Assembly (NCBI GenBank): GCA_945928645.1
Contig: CAMENR010000005.1
Span: forward strand, 1 to 61,466
Direction of reading: 5' to 3'
DNA: 61,466 nucleotides
From: an uncultured Clostridia bacterium
Lineage (GTDB): Bacteria; Bacillota; Clostridia; Christensenellales; UBA1242
Shown here: one piece after another, positions 34,533 through 43,815 of the stretch
Layout: every line of letters starts with the position of its first letter
Position numbering within the stretch: the stretch's first letter is position 1
Notes under the pieces: model-generated
Database searches by the model: none
What the model was told of the DNA's origin: nothing
The model's input: the letters and a program-made list of their open reading frames with translations, nothing else
Program-made: the position numbers and the translations under genes

Positions 34533-36626
34533 TTAATGGAAAAATTCGTGTATTGTGTTAAATGAACTATCCCCTTGTCTTTCTGCAGAGACTTCTTCTG
34601 CCAAATTTGATGAAATTTGCTGTGTTGAAGACTGCTGATTTTGGGTGCTAGAGTCTTGTTGAACTCTAGTTGAAAAAAAGTTTGTTTGTGATGAATTTGA
34701 TGAAGGATTTTCTCCAAAAGTTTCTTTAGAACTAACTCTCATCGTCTGATCTGCAGATGATGCATATACAGTTTGCCCCCTTGCTTTGAAAAATTGATTT
34801 TTTATGTCGTTAAATTCGGGACTGTGTTCTGTTGACTTATTATTTTGTACAGAATTTTGGTTGCTACCTTGTTCAGAATTTTTATTAAGATGATTCAATT
34901 GATCTTTGTCAACCTTTTGCTCAATATTTTCCTTTGCAGATTTTGCTTCTACAAACAAATCATCAACTATACCTCCAGCCAATGATTGCACTCTATTTTC
35001 AGTAGGAGGGGCTATTTCTTGTTTGACATAAAAGAATTTATCCAAATCGTCTTTTTGACCTTTCCCTTTGACAGACTTTTCAGTTTGAACTCTTTGCTCT
35101 GCCCTAATCTTATTAACAACATCTTGTCCAGTTGTAGTAGATGTGGAGATTGGTTTTGGCTTAGAACCCAAATCACTCATTGCCATGGATCGATATTTCT
35201 CCAAAAAACTAGAGGTAAAAGACGCTTCATAGGTCTTTTTCTTATCTGCTTTCTTTGCTGGCTTTTTGGCTGGTTTCTTTTTGGCAGTCATCTTTTTACC
35301 ATTTTTTGCTTTGGCTTTTTTTACATCAGCAGGTTTTTTTACAGGCTTTTTCGCTTTTACCTTTGGTTTTGCCTTTTTTGCAGATTTCTTCTTTGCAGGT
35401 TTTTTCTTTGCCACTTTTTTGGCTGGTTTCAACTTCTTTCCCGCTGGGGTTGATGAAGGCTTATTTTCTCCCTTTTTGGCAGACAAAATTTGCTTTATCA
35501 CTTCATCTTTGTTGGCAGGTTTTTCTTCCAATGCAAGTTGTGCCAGTCGTTCTGCCTCTTTTCTTTCTTCCAACCCTTGCTTTAGGATAGGTTTGTCCAA
35601 TTTCCTTTTGTCTTTTCGACTTTGTAGTGGAGAGATTTTGTCCATAAAATCCAACAAAATCTTATCCTCTTTCTCCTCTTCGTCTTGCAAAAAATATTTG
35701 GTTGCTCGTTGAACAACTTTGGTTATATATTCCTCATCAATATTTTGATTGGCATCTCGCAAGTATTGTTCTATATTTCTATTTCTTACTCCAAGCAACT
35801 TAAAATATACTTCTCTTATCTCAAAGTTTTCCTTGTCCTCTTGTGTGGTTGCAATGTCTATGGATGAAAGCAAAATTTCTAGCACTGCCTTGTTGTATTG
35901 CTTTGAAGAAGTTAAATCATAAATTTCTGGTCTATCTTTTAATCTTTCTGCAAAAACATCCAAGACTCTTTCGCCATACTCTCCACTATTTTTCAGGATA
36001 TCAATCATCTCTTCAAAAGCTTTTTTGTCGTCAAACTCTGCAATATCAAAAAGTTCTTTTGAGAGGAGAGAGAGGTAAATCTTTCTTGTGAGGATATTCA
36101 TAAAATCAAACGCCGAAAACATCTTTTTACCATAATCTTCGTCGTCTTCTTTGTAGATATTGTAAGTGCGAAGAATAAGTGAGAGGGGGACTTCTTCGTC
36201 TTTTGACAAAGGAGAGTTGTCTAGTAACTCTTCATACACTTCCACATAGTCGCCTGCCTCTCTACGCACAGTTTCTACCAAAAAGAAGGTAACCTCTTCC
36301 TTCGTTATAACTAACTTAAAGAATATATCCCCAAAAAGCGGAATAAGGCTTTTTATATCAAAAATTAGTTTTTCTTTTTGCTTTTGCTGGGCATAAATAA
36401 TCTTTGGCATAGAGAGCAATTCCTCTCTTATGGCAGGCACAATAATATAGTTGCCAAAGCGGTCATAACTACCCAGTCTGCAGTTGTCTATAATATCCCT
36501 GTTTTGCTCGTGCTTACAACTTTCTATAGCTTGTTTGTTAGTCAAATTTTCACCGTTTTGCCTAATATACTCTTTTTGCTCTTCTTTTTTTTCGTCATTT
36601 ATAGTTTTTTCTTTGTCTTCTGCCAT
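34533..36626 (-). CDS. Unknown protein with histone-H1-like Lys/Ala/Pro domain
   Basis: A 697 aa protein without a signal or membrane helix. Residues about 1-390 form an alpha-helical, acidic region I do not recognise, including FGNYIIVPAIREELLSMP. Residues about 395-467 are a Lys/Ala/Pro tract of PAKK, AKKKPAKK and KKPAKKA repeats like eukaryotic H1 tails and bacterial Hc1-type proteins, so it should bind DNA or RNA. The last 230 residues are Ser/Gln/Asn-rich and probably disordered. Start 36626 follows GGAGG; the earlier ATG overlaps that site. It could be a nucleoid-associated or RNA-binding scaffold. Confidence 0.65.
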   Translation of the reverse strand: MAEDKEKTINDEKKEEQKEYIRQNGENLTNKQAIESCKHEQNRDIIDNCRLGSYDRFGNYIIVPAIREELLSMPKIIYAQQKQKEKLIFDIKSLIPLFGDIFFKLVITKEEVTFFLVETVRREAGDYVEVYEELLDNSPLSKDEEVPLSLILRTYNIYKEDDEDYGKKMFSAFDFMNILTRKIYLSLLSKELFDIAEFDDKKAFEEMIDILKNSGEYGERVLDVFAERLKDRPEIYDLTSSKQYNKAVLEILLSSIDIATTQEDKENFEIREVYFKLLGVRNRNIEQYLRDANQNIDEEYITKVVQRATKYFLQDEEEKEDKILLDFMDKISPLQSRKDKRKLDKPILKQGLEERKEAERLAQLALEEKPANKDEVIKQILSAKKGENKPSSTPAGKKLKPAKKVAKKKPAKKKSAKKAKPKVKAKKPVKKPADVKKAKAKNGKKMTAKKKPAKKPAKKADKKKTYEASFTSSFLEKYRSMAMSDLGSKPKPISTSTTTGQDVVNKIRAEQRVQTEKSVKGKGQKDDLDKFFYVKQEIAPPTENRVQSLAGGIVDDLFVEAKSAKENIEQKVDKDQLNHLNKNSEQGSNQNSVQNNKSTEHSPEFNDIKNQFFKARGQTVYASSADQTMRVSSKETFGENPSSNSSQTNFFSTRVQQDSSTQNQQSSTQQISSNLAEEVSAERQGDSSFNTIHEFFH

Positions 36627-36731
36627 TGTTCCCTCCATTTTATTGAAAAATAGAATTCTACAAAAAACTAAATAAAATCAATTAGCATAACCTTGTTTCC
36701 GTAAATCTTTATTCATTAAGGACTTAATATT

Positions 36732-37802
36732 TTATTCGTCCAAGGTTTCTAGTTTTCTTTTTTGGTCTTCCAGTTGAAGTTCGGTTAGCAACTCATCTAT
36801 ATCTCCATTCATAAAGTCTAGTAGATTGTAGGCAGTATAGCCAATTCGATGGTCTGTTATTCGCCCTTGAGGAAAGTTGTATGTCCTTATCCTTTCACTT
36901 CTATCCCCTGTGCCTACTTGCGATCTACGATTGTCGGCATATTCCTTGTTCTTTTGCCCTTGATAATAGTCATACAACTTTGCCTTCAAAATCATCATCG
37001 CTTTTTCTCTGTTCTTTATTTGGCTTCTTTCGTCTTGACAAGTAACCACAATACCTGTTGGCAAGTGAGTCATACGTATTGCGCTATCCGTTTTGTTTAC
37101 ATGCTGACCACCAGCGCCACTACTCCTATAAGTGTCTATCCTTAAGTCTTTGTCAGCGATTTCAAACTCTACTTCCTCCAACTCTGGCAACACTGCCACT
37201 GTTACTGTAGAGGTGTGTATTCTCCCTTGGCTCTCTGTTTCTGGCACACGTTGAACCCTATGAACACCACTTTCAAACTTCAATTTGCTATAAGCCCCTT
37301 TGCCAGAAATTTGAAAAACTGCTTCCTTTATGCCTCCCAGCTCTATTTCATTAGAGGAGAGCATTTCGACCTTAAACCTGTGCTTTTCGGCATACATAAG
37401 ATACATTCTGACCAGTTCTCCAGCAAAAAGGCTTGCCTCATCGCCACCTGCTCCTGCTCGTATTTCCATAATAACATTTTTGTCATCATTTTCATCTTTT
37501 GGCAAAAGCAAAATTTTTAGTTCCTGCTCGCAACTCTCTTTTTTCTCTTTGTTAATTTTTATTTCCTCTTCTGCCAACTCTCTTAGTTCTTGTTCTTTTT
37601 CTGTCTTCAAAAGTTGCTCGTCCTCTTCTATGTTGTGAGCAATTCTTTTTAATTCCCTATATTTTTCCACCACAGGCATAAGATCACTGTGTTCCTTGGC
37701 AAGTTTCTGCCAAGTCCTGTTGTCTGCAATAACTGCCGGGTCTGCAATTTTGCTTGTCAAATCTTCAAATTTTTTCTCTATACTATCCAGTTTTTCTATC
37801 AT
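36732..37802 (-). CDS. prfA: Peptide chain release factor 1
   Basis: Recognises UAA and UAG stop codons and triggers peptide release. The GGQ motif is in [19 protein letters not shown], its Gln being the residue methylated by PrmC. Domain 2/4 includes [27 protein letters not shown], and 356 aa matches RF1 rather than RF2. It lies about 80 nt downstream of prmC on the same strand. Confidence 0.96.
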   Translation of the reverse strand: MIEKLDSIEKKFEDLTSKIADPAVIADNRTWQKLAKEHSDLMPVVEKYRELKRIAHNIEEDEQLLKTEKEQELRELAEEEIKINKEKKESCEQELKILLLPKDENDDKNVIMEIRAGAGGDEASLFAGELVRMYLMYAEKHRFKVEMLSSNEIELGGIKEAVFQISGKGAYSKLKFESGVHRVQRVPETESQGRIHTSTVTVAVLPELEEVEFEIADKDLRIDTYRSSGAGGQHVNKTDSAIRMTHLPTGIVVTCQDERSQIKNREKAMMILKAKLYDYYQGQKNKEYADNRRSQVGTGDRSERIRTYNFPQGRITDHRIGYTAYNLLDFMNGDIDELLTELQLEDQKRKLETLDE

Positions 37803-37882
37803 TTTCTTTCCTTATAACTTTTACCACGATTTTAGCCATAACATAATTCTATCTTCAAAAAGTGCATATTATTAGACAAATC

Positions 37883-38743
37883 CTAATCTTTCAACCTTGC
37901 CACAACTACTCTGTCATTTGAAGAATAATCTTTGACAATGTGAGTTTTGAAGCCATTTTCTTCAAACATTTTTTTTACTTCTTCCCCTTGGTTGTATCCA
38001 ATCTCTACCAAAACACAACCTTCTTTTTTGAGATAATCTTTGGCCTGTTTTGAGATTATTCTATAAAATTGAAGTCCGTCATCACCCCCATCAAGCGCAA
38101 GTGTTGGGTCAAAATCTTTCACCTGCTTATCAAGAAAAGATATATCTTGACTTTTGATATAAGGTGGGTTGGAAATAATTATATCAAATTTTTCTTCCTT
38201 TTTCAAGTGTTCAAACATGTCTCCACATATTTCTTTTATGTTAGTTAGGTGGAGATTATCTATGTTTTGCCTTGCTACTTTTAGTGCTTTTGACGAAATA
38301 TCACTAAGCACCACTTCCATATTGCCCTTGTTCTCACACTCTTTTGCTATTGTCAACCCACAACAACCACTGCCACAACAAAGGTCCAGCACTCTAATTT
38401 TATCCACATTTTTTGAGAAATTTGTGGACAACTCTTTCAAGCCCTCTTCTACCAAAATTTCCGTTTCTTTCCTAGGAGTCAGCACATCTTCGCTTACAAC
38501 AAAATCCCTGCCATAAAAATTTTTTCTTCCCAAAATTTTATCCAAGGGTTTACCTTGTTTCATTTGTTCCAAAACACTTTCAACTTGTCCTATTTCCTTA
38601 TCCGAAAAGTCATCTTTCAACAGCATTTTGGCAGGGGATATAGATAGTATTTCGCACAAAATATTTTTTTCATCACCTATTTCAAAACCATTTACCTCTG
38701 CCAGTTGTTCCTTGATTTTTTTTAGCAACTCAATTCTGTTCAC
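37883..38743 (-). CDS. prmC: Release factor glutamine methyltransferase
   Basis: Methylates the Gln of the GGQ motif in release factors, using SAM. VLDLCCGSGCCGLTIAKE is the SAM loop and IISNPPYIKS is the NPPY motif that grips the glutamine. A GTG start at 38743 (286 aa) is preferred: AAGGAG lies 8 nt before it, inside a longer reading frame whose ATG has no site. The gene precedes prfA, its substrate's gene, opposite to the common prfA-prmC order. Confidence 0.93.
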   Translation of the reverse strand: MNRIELLKKIKEQLAEVNGFEIGDEKNILCEILSISPAKMLLKDDFSDKEIGQVESVLEQMKQGKPLDKILGRKNFYGRDFVVSEDVLTPRKETEILVEEGLKELSTNFSKNVDKIRVLDLCCGSGCCGLTIAKECENKGNMEVVLSDISSKALKVARQNIDNLHLTNIKEICGDMFEHLKKEEKFDIIISNPPYIKSQDISFLDKQVKDFDPTLALDGGDDGLQFYRIISKQAKDYLKKEGCVLVEIGYNQGEEVKKMFEENGFKTHIVKDYSSNDRVVVARLKD

Positions 38744-38800
38744 GCACTTTCTCCTTGCAAAAATATTTATATTTGCCAAAATGCACTAATAATGCACAAT

Positions 38801-40273
38801 CTAGCATTTATTTATTGTCTTTTTTACCGCATTGTGCCATTGCTCTATTAGGGGCTTCATTTCTTCAAAATTTCTCTTTGGCAAGAAAGATTGTTGAGAA
38901 GGTAAAAGTTTTTTTATCTGCCCCAAAGTTTCATATGCCCCTGTAGCAAGTCCTGTCATAAATATTGCCCCCATACAAGTACTTTCTGTGGCAGACTGGA
39001 CAATTTTGGTTTGGACAAGGTCGCATACAAATTGCATCAAAAATTGATTGACACTCCCTCCACCGTCAATGTGCAATTCCTTTATCTTTATCCCTGTTTC
39101 TTGCTCCATACAATTTAGCACATCATAACAAGAATATGCCATAGATTCCAAAACACTCCTTGCTATGTGTCTTTTGTCTGTTCCACGAGTTATCCCAGTT
39201 ATGCTAGCCCTTGCGTCCATATCCCAATATGGAGTGCCTAATCCTGTAAATGCTGGCACGAGATATACCCCATCATTATCTTCTATGCTAGTGGCAAGAG
39301 TGGTGAGTTCTTGTGGAGTTTTGGCAATATTTAGGTTGTCTATTGCCCAGTCAACTGTGCTTCCACTGTTAAACACACTACCTTCTAAGGCATAACACAT
39401 TTTACCTTTAATTTTGTATCCCACAGTTGTTAGCAGACCACATTTGCTTTCCAACGCCTCTTTGCCGGTGTTGAACAACATAAAGCACCCTGTTCCAAAG
39501 GTATTTTTTGCCATTCCCTTCTCAAAGCAACCTTGTCCAAAAAGTGAACTCTGTTGGTCGCCGATAAGCCCAGCGATTGGAATTTCTCCACCTAGTAACG
39601 TGGTGTTGCCTACAATCTTGTCATTTGGCACTACTTTTGGCAACACTTCCCTTGGCACATCAAAAAACTCAATGAGTTCTTCGTCCCAATCCATTGTGTG
39701 AATGTTGTAAAGCATTGTCCTTGAGGCGTTGGTTACATCGCTAACAAAACTTCTTCCCTCTGTAAGTTTGAACACCAAAAAACTTTCTATTGTCCCCACG
39801 CACAGCCTATGTTCCCTGCTCGCTTTTTGAATTTGTGGAACATTATCCAGTAGCCATTTTACCTTAGTCGCAGAAAAATAGGCATCTGGCAGTAGTCCTG
39901 TTTTCTGTTTTATCACACTCGCCATTGAACTATTTTTTAATTTTTCACACTCTTTTGCAGTTCTTCTACATTGCCACACTATTGCATGATAAAGAGGTTC
40001 TCCACTAAGTTTATCCCAGCAAACTACAGTTTCTCGTTGATTGGTTATTCCTATGCCATATATTTCGCTGGCTGGCACCCCTTTGCACACCTTTTTGATA
40101 CATTCTACCACTTTTTTCCATATTTCATCTGCGTCATGCTCCACCCATGCAGGTTTTGGGAAATATTGCTTAAAATGTAATTTCTCCACCCTCGCAACAG
40201 TGTTTTTTTTGGCATCAAACAGCAGTGCCCTAACAGAAGTTGTGCCTGCATCTATAGTCAAAATATATTTCAT
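38801..40273 (-). CDS. glpK: Glycerol kinase
   Basis: Phosphorylates glycerol to sn-glycerol 3-phosphate. FGGY-family motifs include the N-terminal ILTIDAGTTSVRALLFD phosphate loop, GITNQRETVVCWD, GLIGDQQSSLFGQGCF and the C-terminal LHIDGGGSVNQFLMQF. The 490 aa length is standard. The ATG at 40273 follows AAGGGG; a GTG two codons earlier overlaps that site. The gene is divergent from the glycerol-3-phosphate oxidation operon at 40479. Confidence 0.95.
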   Translation of the reverse strand: MKYILTIDAGTTSVRALLFDAKKNTVARVEKLHFKQYFPKPAWVEHDADEIWKKVVECIKKVCKGVPASEIYGIGITNQRETVVCWDKLSGEPLYHAIVWQCRRTAKECEKLKNSSMASVIKQKTGLLPDAYFSATKVKWLLDNVPQIQKASREHRLCVGTIESFLVFKLTEGRSFVSDVTNASRTMLYNIHTMDWDEELIEFFDVPREVLPKVVPNDKIVGNTTLLGGEIPIAGLIGDQQSSLFGQGCFEKGMAKNTFGTGCFMLFNTGKEALESKCGLLTTVGYKIKGKMCYALEGSVFNSGSTVDWAIDNLNIAKTPQELTTLATSIEDNDGVYLVPAFTGLGTPYWDMDARASITGITRGTDKRHIARSVLESMAYSCYDVLNCMEQETGIKIKELHIDGGGSVNQFLMQFVCDLVQTKIVQSATESTCMGAIFMTGLATGAYETLGQIKKLLPSQQSFLPKRNFEEMKPLIEQWHNAVKKTINKC

Positions 40274-40295
40274 ATTCACCCCTTGTTCAAAAGTT

Positions 40296-40325
40296 ATTAT
40301 AGAAGTAGTTTATCACTTAATACAA
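40296..40325 (-). promoter_or_regulatory. Promoter of glpK
   Basis: Minus-strand TTGTAT (40325-40320), 18-bp spacer, TATAAT (40301-40296). Confidence 0.6.
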
Positions 40326-40431
40326 AAATAACAAAATAGTTTTGAAACAAAAAACAAACATTCGCTTTGATTTAAGCAAAGTGAAAATGTAAATAATTAA
40401 AAAACAAAGAAATAATTTGCGAGCAATTCGC

Positions 40432-40460
40432 TTGACTAAAATTTGATTAAAAATTATGCT
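40432..40460 (+). promoter_or_regulatory. Promoter of the glpA-like operon
   Basis: TTGACT (40432-40437), 17-bp spacer, TATGCT (40455-40460), AAGGAG and ATG at 40479. A short GCGA-N5-TCGC inverted repeat (40419-40431) touches the -35 box. Confidence 0.6.
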
Positions 40461-40478
40461 ATATAAAGGAGAAAAGAT

Positions 40479-42053
40479 ATGCAAAAAACATCTGTTTGTA
40501 TAGTTGGTGGAGGGATAGTAGGGGCTTTTTTGTTTGACGAATTGTCCCTGCTTGGCGAAAAGCCTATTCTTGTAGAAAAAGGAGAAGATTTTTCGCTGGG
40601 CGCAACAAAAGCAAACAGTGGAATTTTGCACGCTGGCTATGACTGTCAGCCAAACACATTGAAGGCAAAATACAATGTATTAGGGCTTAAAATGTATAAA
40701 TCTGTGGCAAAACGACTGGGCGAAAGGTTGATAAACTGTGGTAGTTTGGTAGTGGGAGATGAAAATAGTTTGCCCCAACTGCAAGACCTCAAAAATAGAG
40801 GAGATAAAAACGGTGTAAAGAATATGTCTATTCTTGACAGAAATTCTTTGCTTGCACTAGAACCTAACCTTGCAGACAACATAAGGTGGGGCTTGTTTGC
40901 AAAAGATGCTTGCATAATATCTCCCTATCACTTTTGTGTGTCCTTGATAGAAGAAGGTATAGCAAATGGTGGAAAGATAAAATTGAATTTTGAGCCACAA
41001 AAAATAGTAAAAATTCCTACAGAAATAATTGCTAAGCTTCCCAAAAACACTGATTTTTGGCAAATATCTCAGGCAATCAATGACTATGAACAAAAGGCAA
41101 AAAATTCAAGCGAAAAGTTTCAAGAAGATTATTGCTATATAGTGCTATCTGATGACGACTTTGTGATATGTAATAGCATAATAAACTGCTCAGGTGCAGG
41201 TATAAACGAAATATCCAAATTGCTTGATGAAAAAACATTCCCTCTGCAACTGGTAAAGGGAGAATATATCCTGTTAGACAACTCAGAAGGCTCTTTGGTG
41301 CATAGACCAATATTTCCTTTGCCAAGTAAGCATGGCAAGGGTATTTTGGCTTGTCCAACAGTGCATGGAAACATTTTCTTTGGGCCAACAGCTGTGCCTG
41401 TGGATAAATACGATACCTCTGTATCTAGCAGTAGTTTAGCGATTATAAAAAACAATGCATTGAAATTGATAAAAAACATAAATTTTCGCAAAACAATAAA
41501 ATTGTATGCTGGGATTAGGGTAAAAACGGGAAATGATTTTGAAATTTATTTTAGCCAAAAAAATCTAGGTTTTGTAACCCTTGCTGGCATTTGCTCCCCT
41601 GGGCTTACTTCTGCCCCTGCCCTGGCACTTGATGTAATAAAGTATCTTCAAAAAATTGGCGTTGTAAAAAATAAGAAGATAGACAGTCAAAAAATAATAA
41701 AAAGAAAGCCTTATACAAGGATATTTGAATTAAATCACACTCAACTTGACCAGTTGATAAAGCAAAATGGAGATTATGGAGAAATTGTTTGCAACTGCGA
41801 AAAGATTACAAAGGGAGAAATATTAGAAGTGTTGAAAAATTCTCCCATAAAACCTCTTACCACTGACGGAGTAAAGCGAAGACTACGAACAACTATGGGG
41901 CATTGTCAGGGATCATTCTGCTATGGTAAGTTGGCAAAAATTATGGCAGAATATTACGGAGTGGACGAGAGTGAAATTATCTTCCGAGGCAACACTTCGC
42001 TAATAGTGAATGATATAAAAAACGGCGGAATTTATGAACAAAATAAAAAGTGA
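40479..42053 (+). CDS. Glycerol-3-phosphate dehydrogenase-like FAD protein with BFD domain
   Basis: A 524 aa DAO-family flavoprotein. VCIVGGGIVGAFLFDEL (6-22) binds FAD, and the C-terminal BFD-like [2Fe-2S] domain has CNCEKITKGEI and MGHCQGSFCYGKL cysteines. This architecture is the GlpA-type quinone- or electron-carrier-linked glycerol-3-phosphate dehydrogenase of Clostridia, working with the next two genes. glpK lies divergently, supporting the substrate. The insert around 185-230 is longer than in related proteins. Confidence 0.85.
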   Translation: MQKTSVCIVGGGIVGAFLFDELSLLGEKPILVEKGEDFSLGATKANSGILHAGYDCQPNTLKAKYNVLGLKMYKSVAKRLGERLINCGSLVVGDENSLPQLQDLKNRGDKNGVKNMSILDRNSLLALEPNLADNIRWGLFAKDACIISPYHFCVSLIEEGIANGGKIKLNFEPQKIVKIPTEIIAKLPKNTDFWQISQAINDYEQKAKNSSEKFQEDYCYIVLSDDDFVICNSIINCSGAGINEISKLLDEKTFPLQLVKGEYILLDNSEGSLVHRPIFPLPSKHGKGILACPTVHGNIFFGPTAVPVDKYDTSVSSSSLAIIKNNALKLIKNINFRKTIKLYAGIRVKTGNDFEIYFSQKNLGFVTLAGICSPGLTSAPALALDVIKYLQKIGVVKNKKIDSQKIIKRKPYTRIFELNHTQLDQLIKQNGDYGEIVCNCEKITKGEILEVLKNSPIKPLTTDGVKRRLRTTMGHCQGSFCYGKLAKIMAEYYGVDESEIIFRGNTSLIVNDIKNGGIYEQNKK

Positions 42054-42061
42054 GATGGGAT

Positions 42062-43312
42062 ATGAAAAAACAAAAATTTGACATTGTTGTAATTGGTGGT
42101 GGGAGTGCAGGTTTGGCAAGCGCTATCGAAGCAGACAAAATGGGGCTGAAAGTCGCCATTTTGGAGAGAGATTGCAGATTGGGTGGCATACTAAACCAGT
42201 GTATCCACAATGGCTTTGGATTGAACTATTTTAAGCAAGAACTAACTGGTCCAGAGTATGCACAAAAATTTGTGGATATGTTACCAGCTACCAAAATTTC
42301 AGTTTTTCTTGGCACTACAGTGCTAGATATTTTGCAAAAAAAAGACAAAGATATATTTTACGAAATTCACACTATAAGCAGAGAAGGCGAAATATCTTTT
42401 GAAGCAAAATCCATAATTTTTGCAACTGGTTGCAGAGAAAGACCAAGTGGAAGTATATCCCTATGTGGCACAAGACCTGCGGGGGTTATTTCTGCTGGAA
42501 GCGCCCAAAGACTTATAAATATATATGGCAAGATGATTGGCAAAAAGGTTGTTATCGTCGGCAGTGGAGATATTGGGCTAATAATGGCAAGACGACTGAG
42601 ATATGAGGGGGCTGAGGTGCTAGGGGTGTATGAAATTATGCCTTATCCCTCTGGTTTGAAAAGAAATATTGTCCAATGTCTAGAAGATTACAACATTCCA
42701 CTTTATCTATCCAAAACTGTGTGTGAGGTAGTGGGGCAAGACAGAGTGGAGGGTGTTTGGATTGCTCCAGTAAACAAAGACTTTTCGCTGGACGAAAGCA
42801 AAAAGGAATTTGTTCCTTGTGATACTGTTGTCCTAAGTATTGGGCTTGTTCCAGAAAATGATATAGCCTGCTCACTTGGAGTAAAACTCAATCCTATGAC
42901 CAATGGACCTTTGGTAGACGAGTATTTGCAAACAAATCTCCCTGGTGTGTTCTCTTGCGGGAATGGGTTGCATGTTCACGACATAGTAGACAATGTTTCC
43001 AAAGAGTCCCAACGTGCTGGCAAGAACTCTGCAAGATACATTTTGGGTCAGTTAGAAACTAATAATCCACATAAAATAACTGCCAAAGATGGTGTAAGAT
43101 ATGTCAATCCTACTACTTTTTATGAAGGTGAGGGAGTTATTAATATCAATTTTAGAAGCAACAACATTTATAAAGATAAAAAAATCGTTGTAAAATGCAA
43201 TGGCAAAGTAGTGAGAGAAATTGAAAAGAAAGTAATTTTGCCTGCAGAAATGGAAACTGTTGTCGTGGCAAAAAATAACTTAACTGATGATATAGAAGTT
43301 GGCATAGAGTAA
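42062..43312 (+). CDS. FAD/NAD-dependent oxidoreductase of the glycerol operon
   Basis: A 416 aa two-dinucleotide-binding flavoprotein: FAD site VVIGGGSAGLASAIEADKMG at the N-terminus, NAD site KVVIVGSGDIGLIMARRL in the middle, and a terminal FSCGNGLHVHDIVDNVSKESQRAG FAD-binding segment. In Clostridia it follows GlpA-like dehydrogenases and passes electrons onward. The upstream stop lies 9 nt before this ATG. It lacks the paired redox cysteines of thioredoxin reductases. Confidence 0.85.
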   Translation: MKKQKFDIVVIGGGSAGLASAIEADKMGLKVAILERDCRLGGILNQCIHNGFGLNYFKQELTGPEYAQKFVDMLPATKISVFLGTTVLDILQKKDKDIFYEIHTISREGEISFEAKSIIFATGCRERPSGSISLCGTRPAGVISAGSAQRLINIYGKMIGKKVVIVGSGDIGLIMARRLRYEGAEVLGVYEIMPYPSGLKRNIVQCLEDYNIPLYLSKTVCEVVGQDRVEGVWIAPVNKDFSLDESKKEFVPCDTVVLSIGLVPENDIACSLGVKLNPMTNGPLVDEYLQTNLPGVFSCGNGLHVHDIVDNVSKESQRAGKNSARYILGQLETNNPHKITAKDGVRYVNPTTFYEGEGVININFRSNNIYKDKKIVVKCNGKVVREIEKKVILPAEMETVVVAKNNLTDDIEVGIE

Positions 43313-43322
43313 AGGAGAAGAT

Positions 43323-43664
43323 ATGAATTTGGTGTGTATTATGTGCCCTGTTGGGTGCAACTTGAAAGTGGATAAAAATGGCAAGGACGTTGTGGTTATG
43401 GGCAATCGCTGTCCACGAGGGGCAGAGTATGGAAGAAATGAAATCACTTGTCCAAAAAGAATGGTTACCACTGTTGTAAAAATAAATAATGGAACAGTTT
43501 GTCTAAAAACAGACAAAGCAATAAAAAAAGAGTTGGTAGATGACTGTTTGCGATTTACCAAAACTCTTAAATTGCCAAAGAAAATAAAAGCAGGAGATAT
43601 TGTTGCTAAAAATATTTTGGGAGAAGATGTCAACCTAGTTACAACTGAAATAAACTACAACTGA
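43323..43664 (+). CDS. DUF1667 protein of the glycerol operon
   Basis: A 113 aa cysteine-rich protein: CIMCPVGCNL near the N-terminus and NRCPRGAEYG then CPKRM, a set of about five cysteines suited to an iron-sulfur cluster or zinc. DUF1667 proteins are constantly third in operons with a GlpA-like dehydrogenase and FAD oxidoreductase, as here, suggesting a structural or electron-transfer subunit. AAAGGAG precedes the ATG. Confidence 0.88.
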   Translation: MNLVCIMCPVGCNLKVDKNGKDVVVMGNRCPRGAEYGRNEITCPKRMVTTVVKINNGTVCLKTDKAIKKELVDDCLRFTKTLKLPKKIKAGDIVAKNILGEDVNLVTTEINYN

Positions 43665-43690
43665 ATATAATAAAACAATCTCAAATATTA

Positions 43691-43770
43691 AATAATACAA
43701 CAAGATAAACAATTACAAATAATATAACTAAATAAACAACATAAATAATTTGTAACACAATAAAAATATT
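43691..43770. repeat. 27-bp tandem repeat, about three units
   Basis: AATAATAcAACaAgATAAACAAtTacA recurs at 43691 and 43718 exactly 27 bp apart, with a decayed third unit from 43745. Confidence 0.5.
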
Positions 43771-43815
43771 TCCCAAAAGTCGCATAACTAGCGGAGTTTG
43801 GGAAATATATTTTTT
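43766..43815. terminator. Bidirectional terminator after the glycerol operon
   Basis: A perfect 12-bp stem ATATTTCCCAAA / TTTGGGAAATAT (43766-43777 / 43797-43808) with an ordered loop and T-run on the plus strand; A-run on the other. It serves the convergent gene at 43815 as well. Confidence 0.85.

Noticed and set aside
40317..40631. 104-codon minus-strand frame in the glpK/glpA spacer
   Set aside because: It overlaps glpA antisense and covers both divergent promoters.
40479..42053. Non-standard genetic code
   Set aside because: TGA ends this and other genes at the expected family lengths, and no in-frame TGA interrupts conserved genes.
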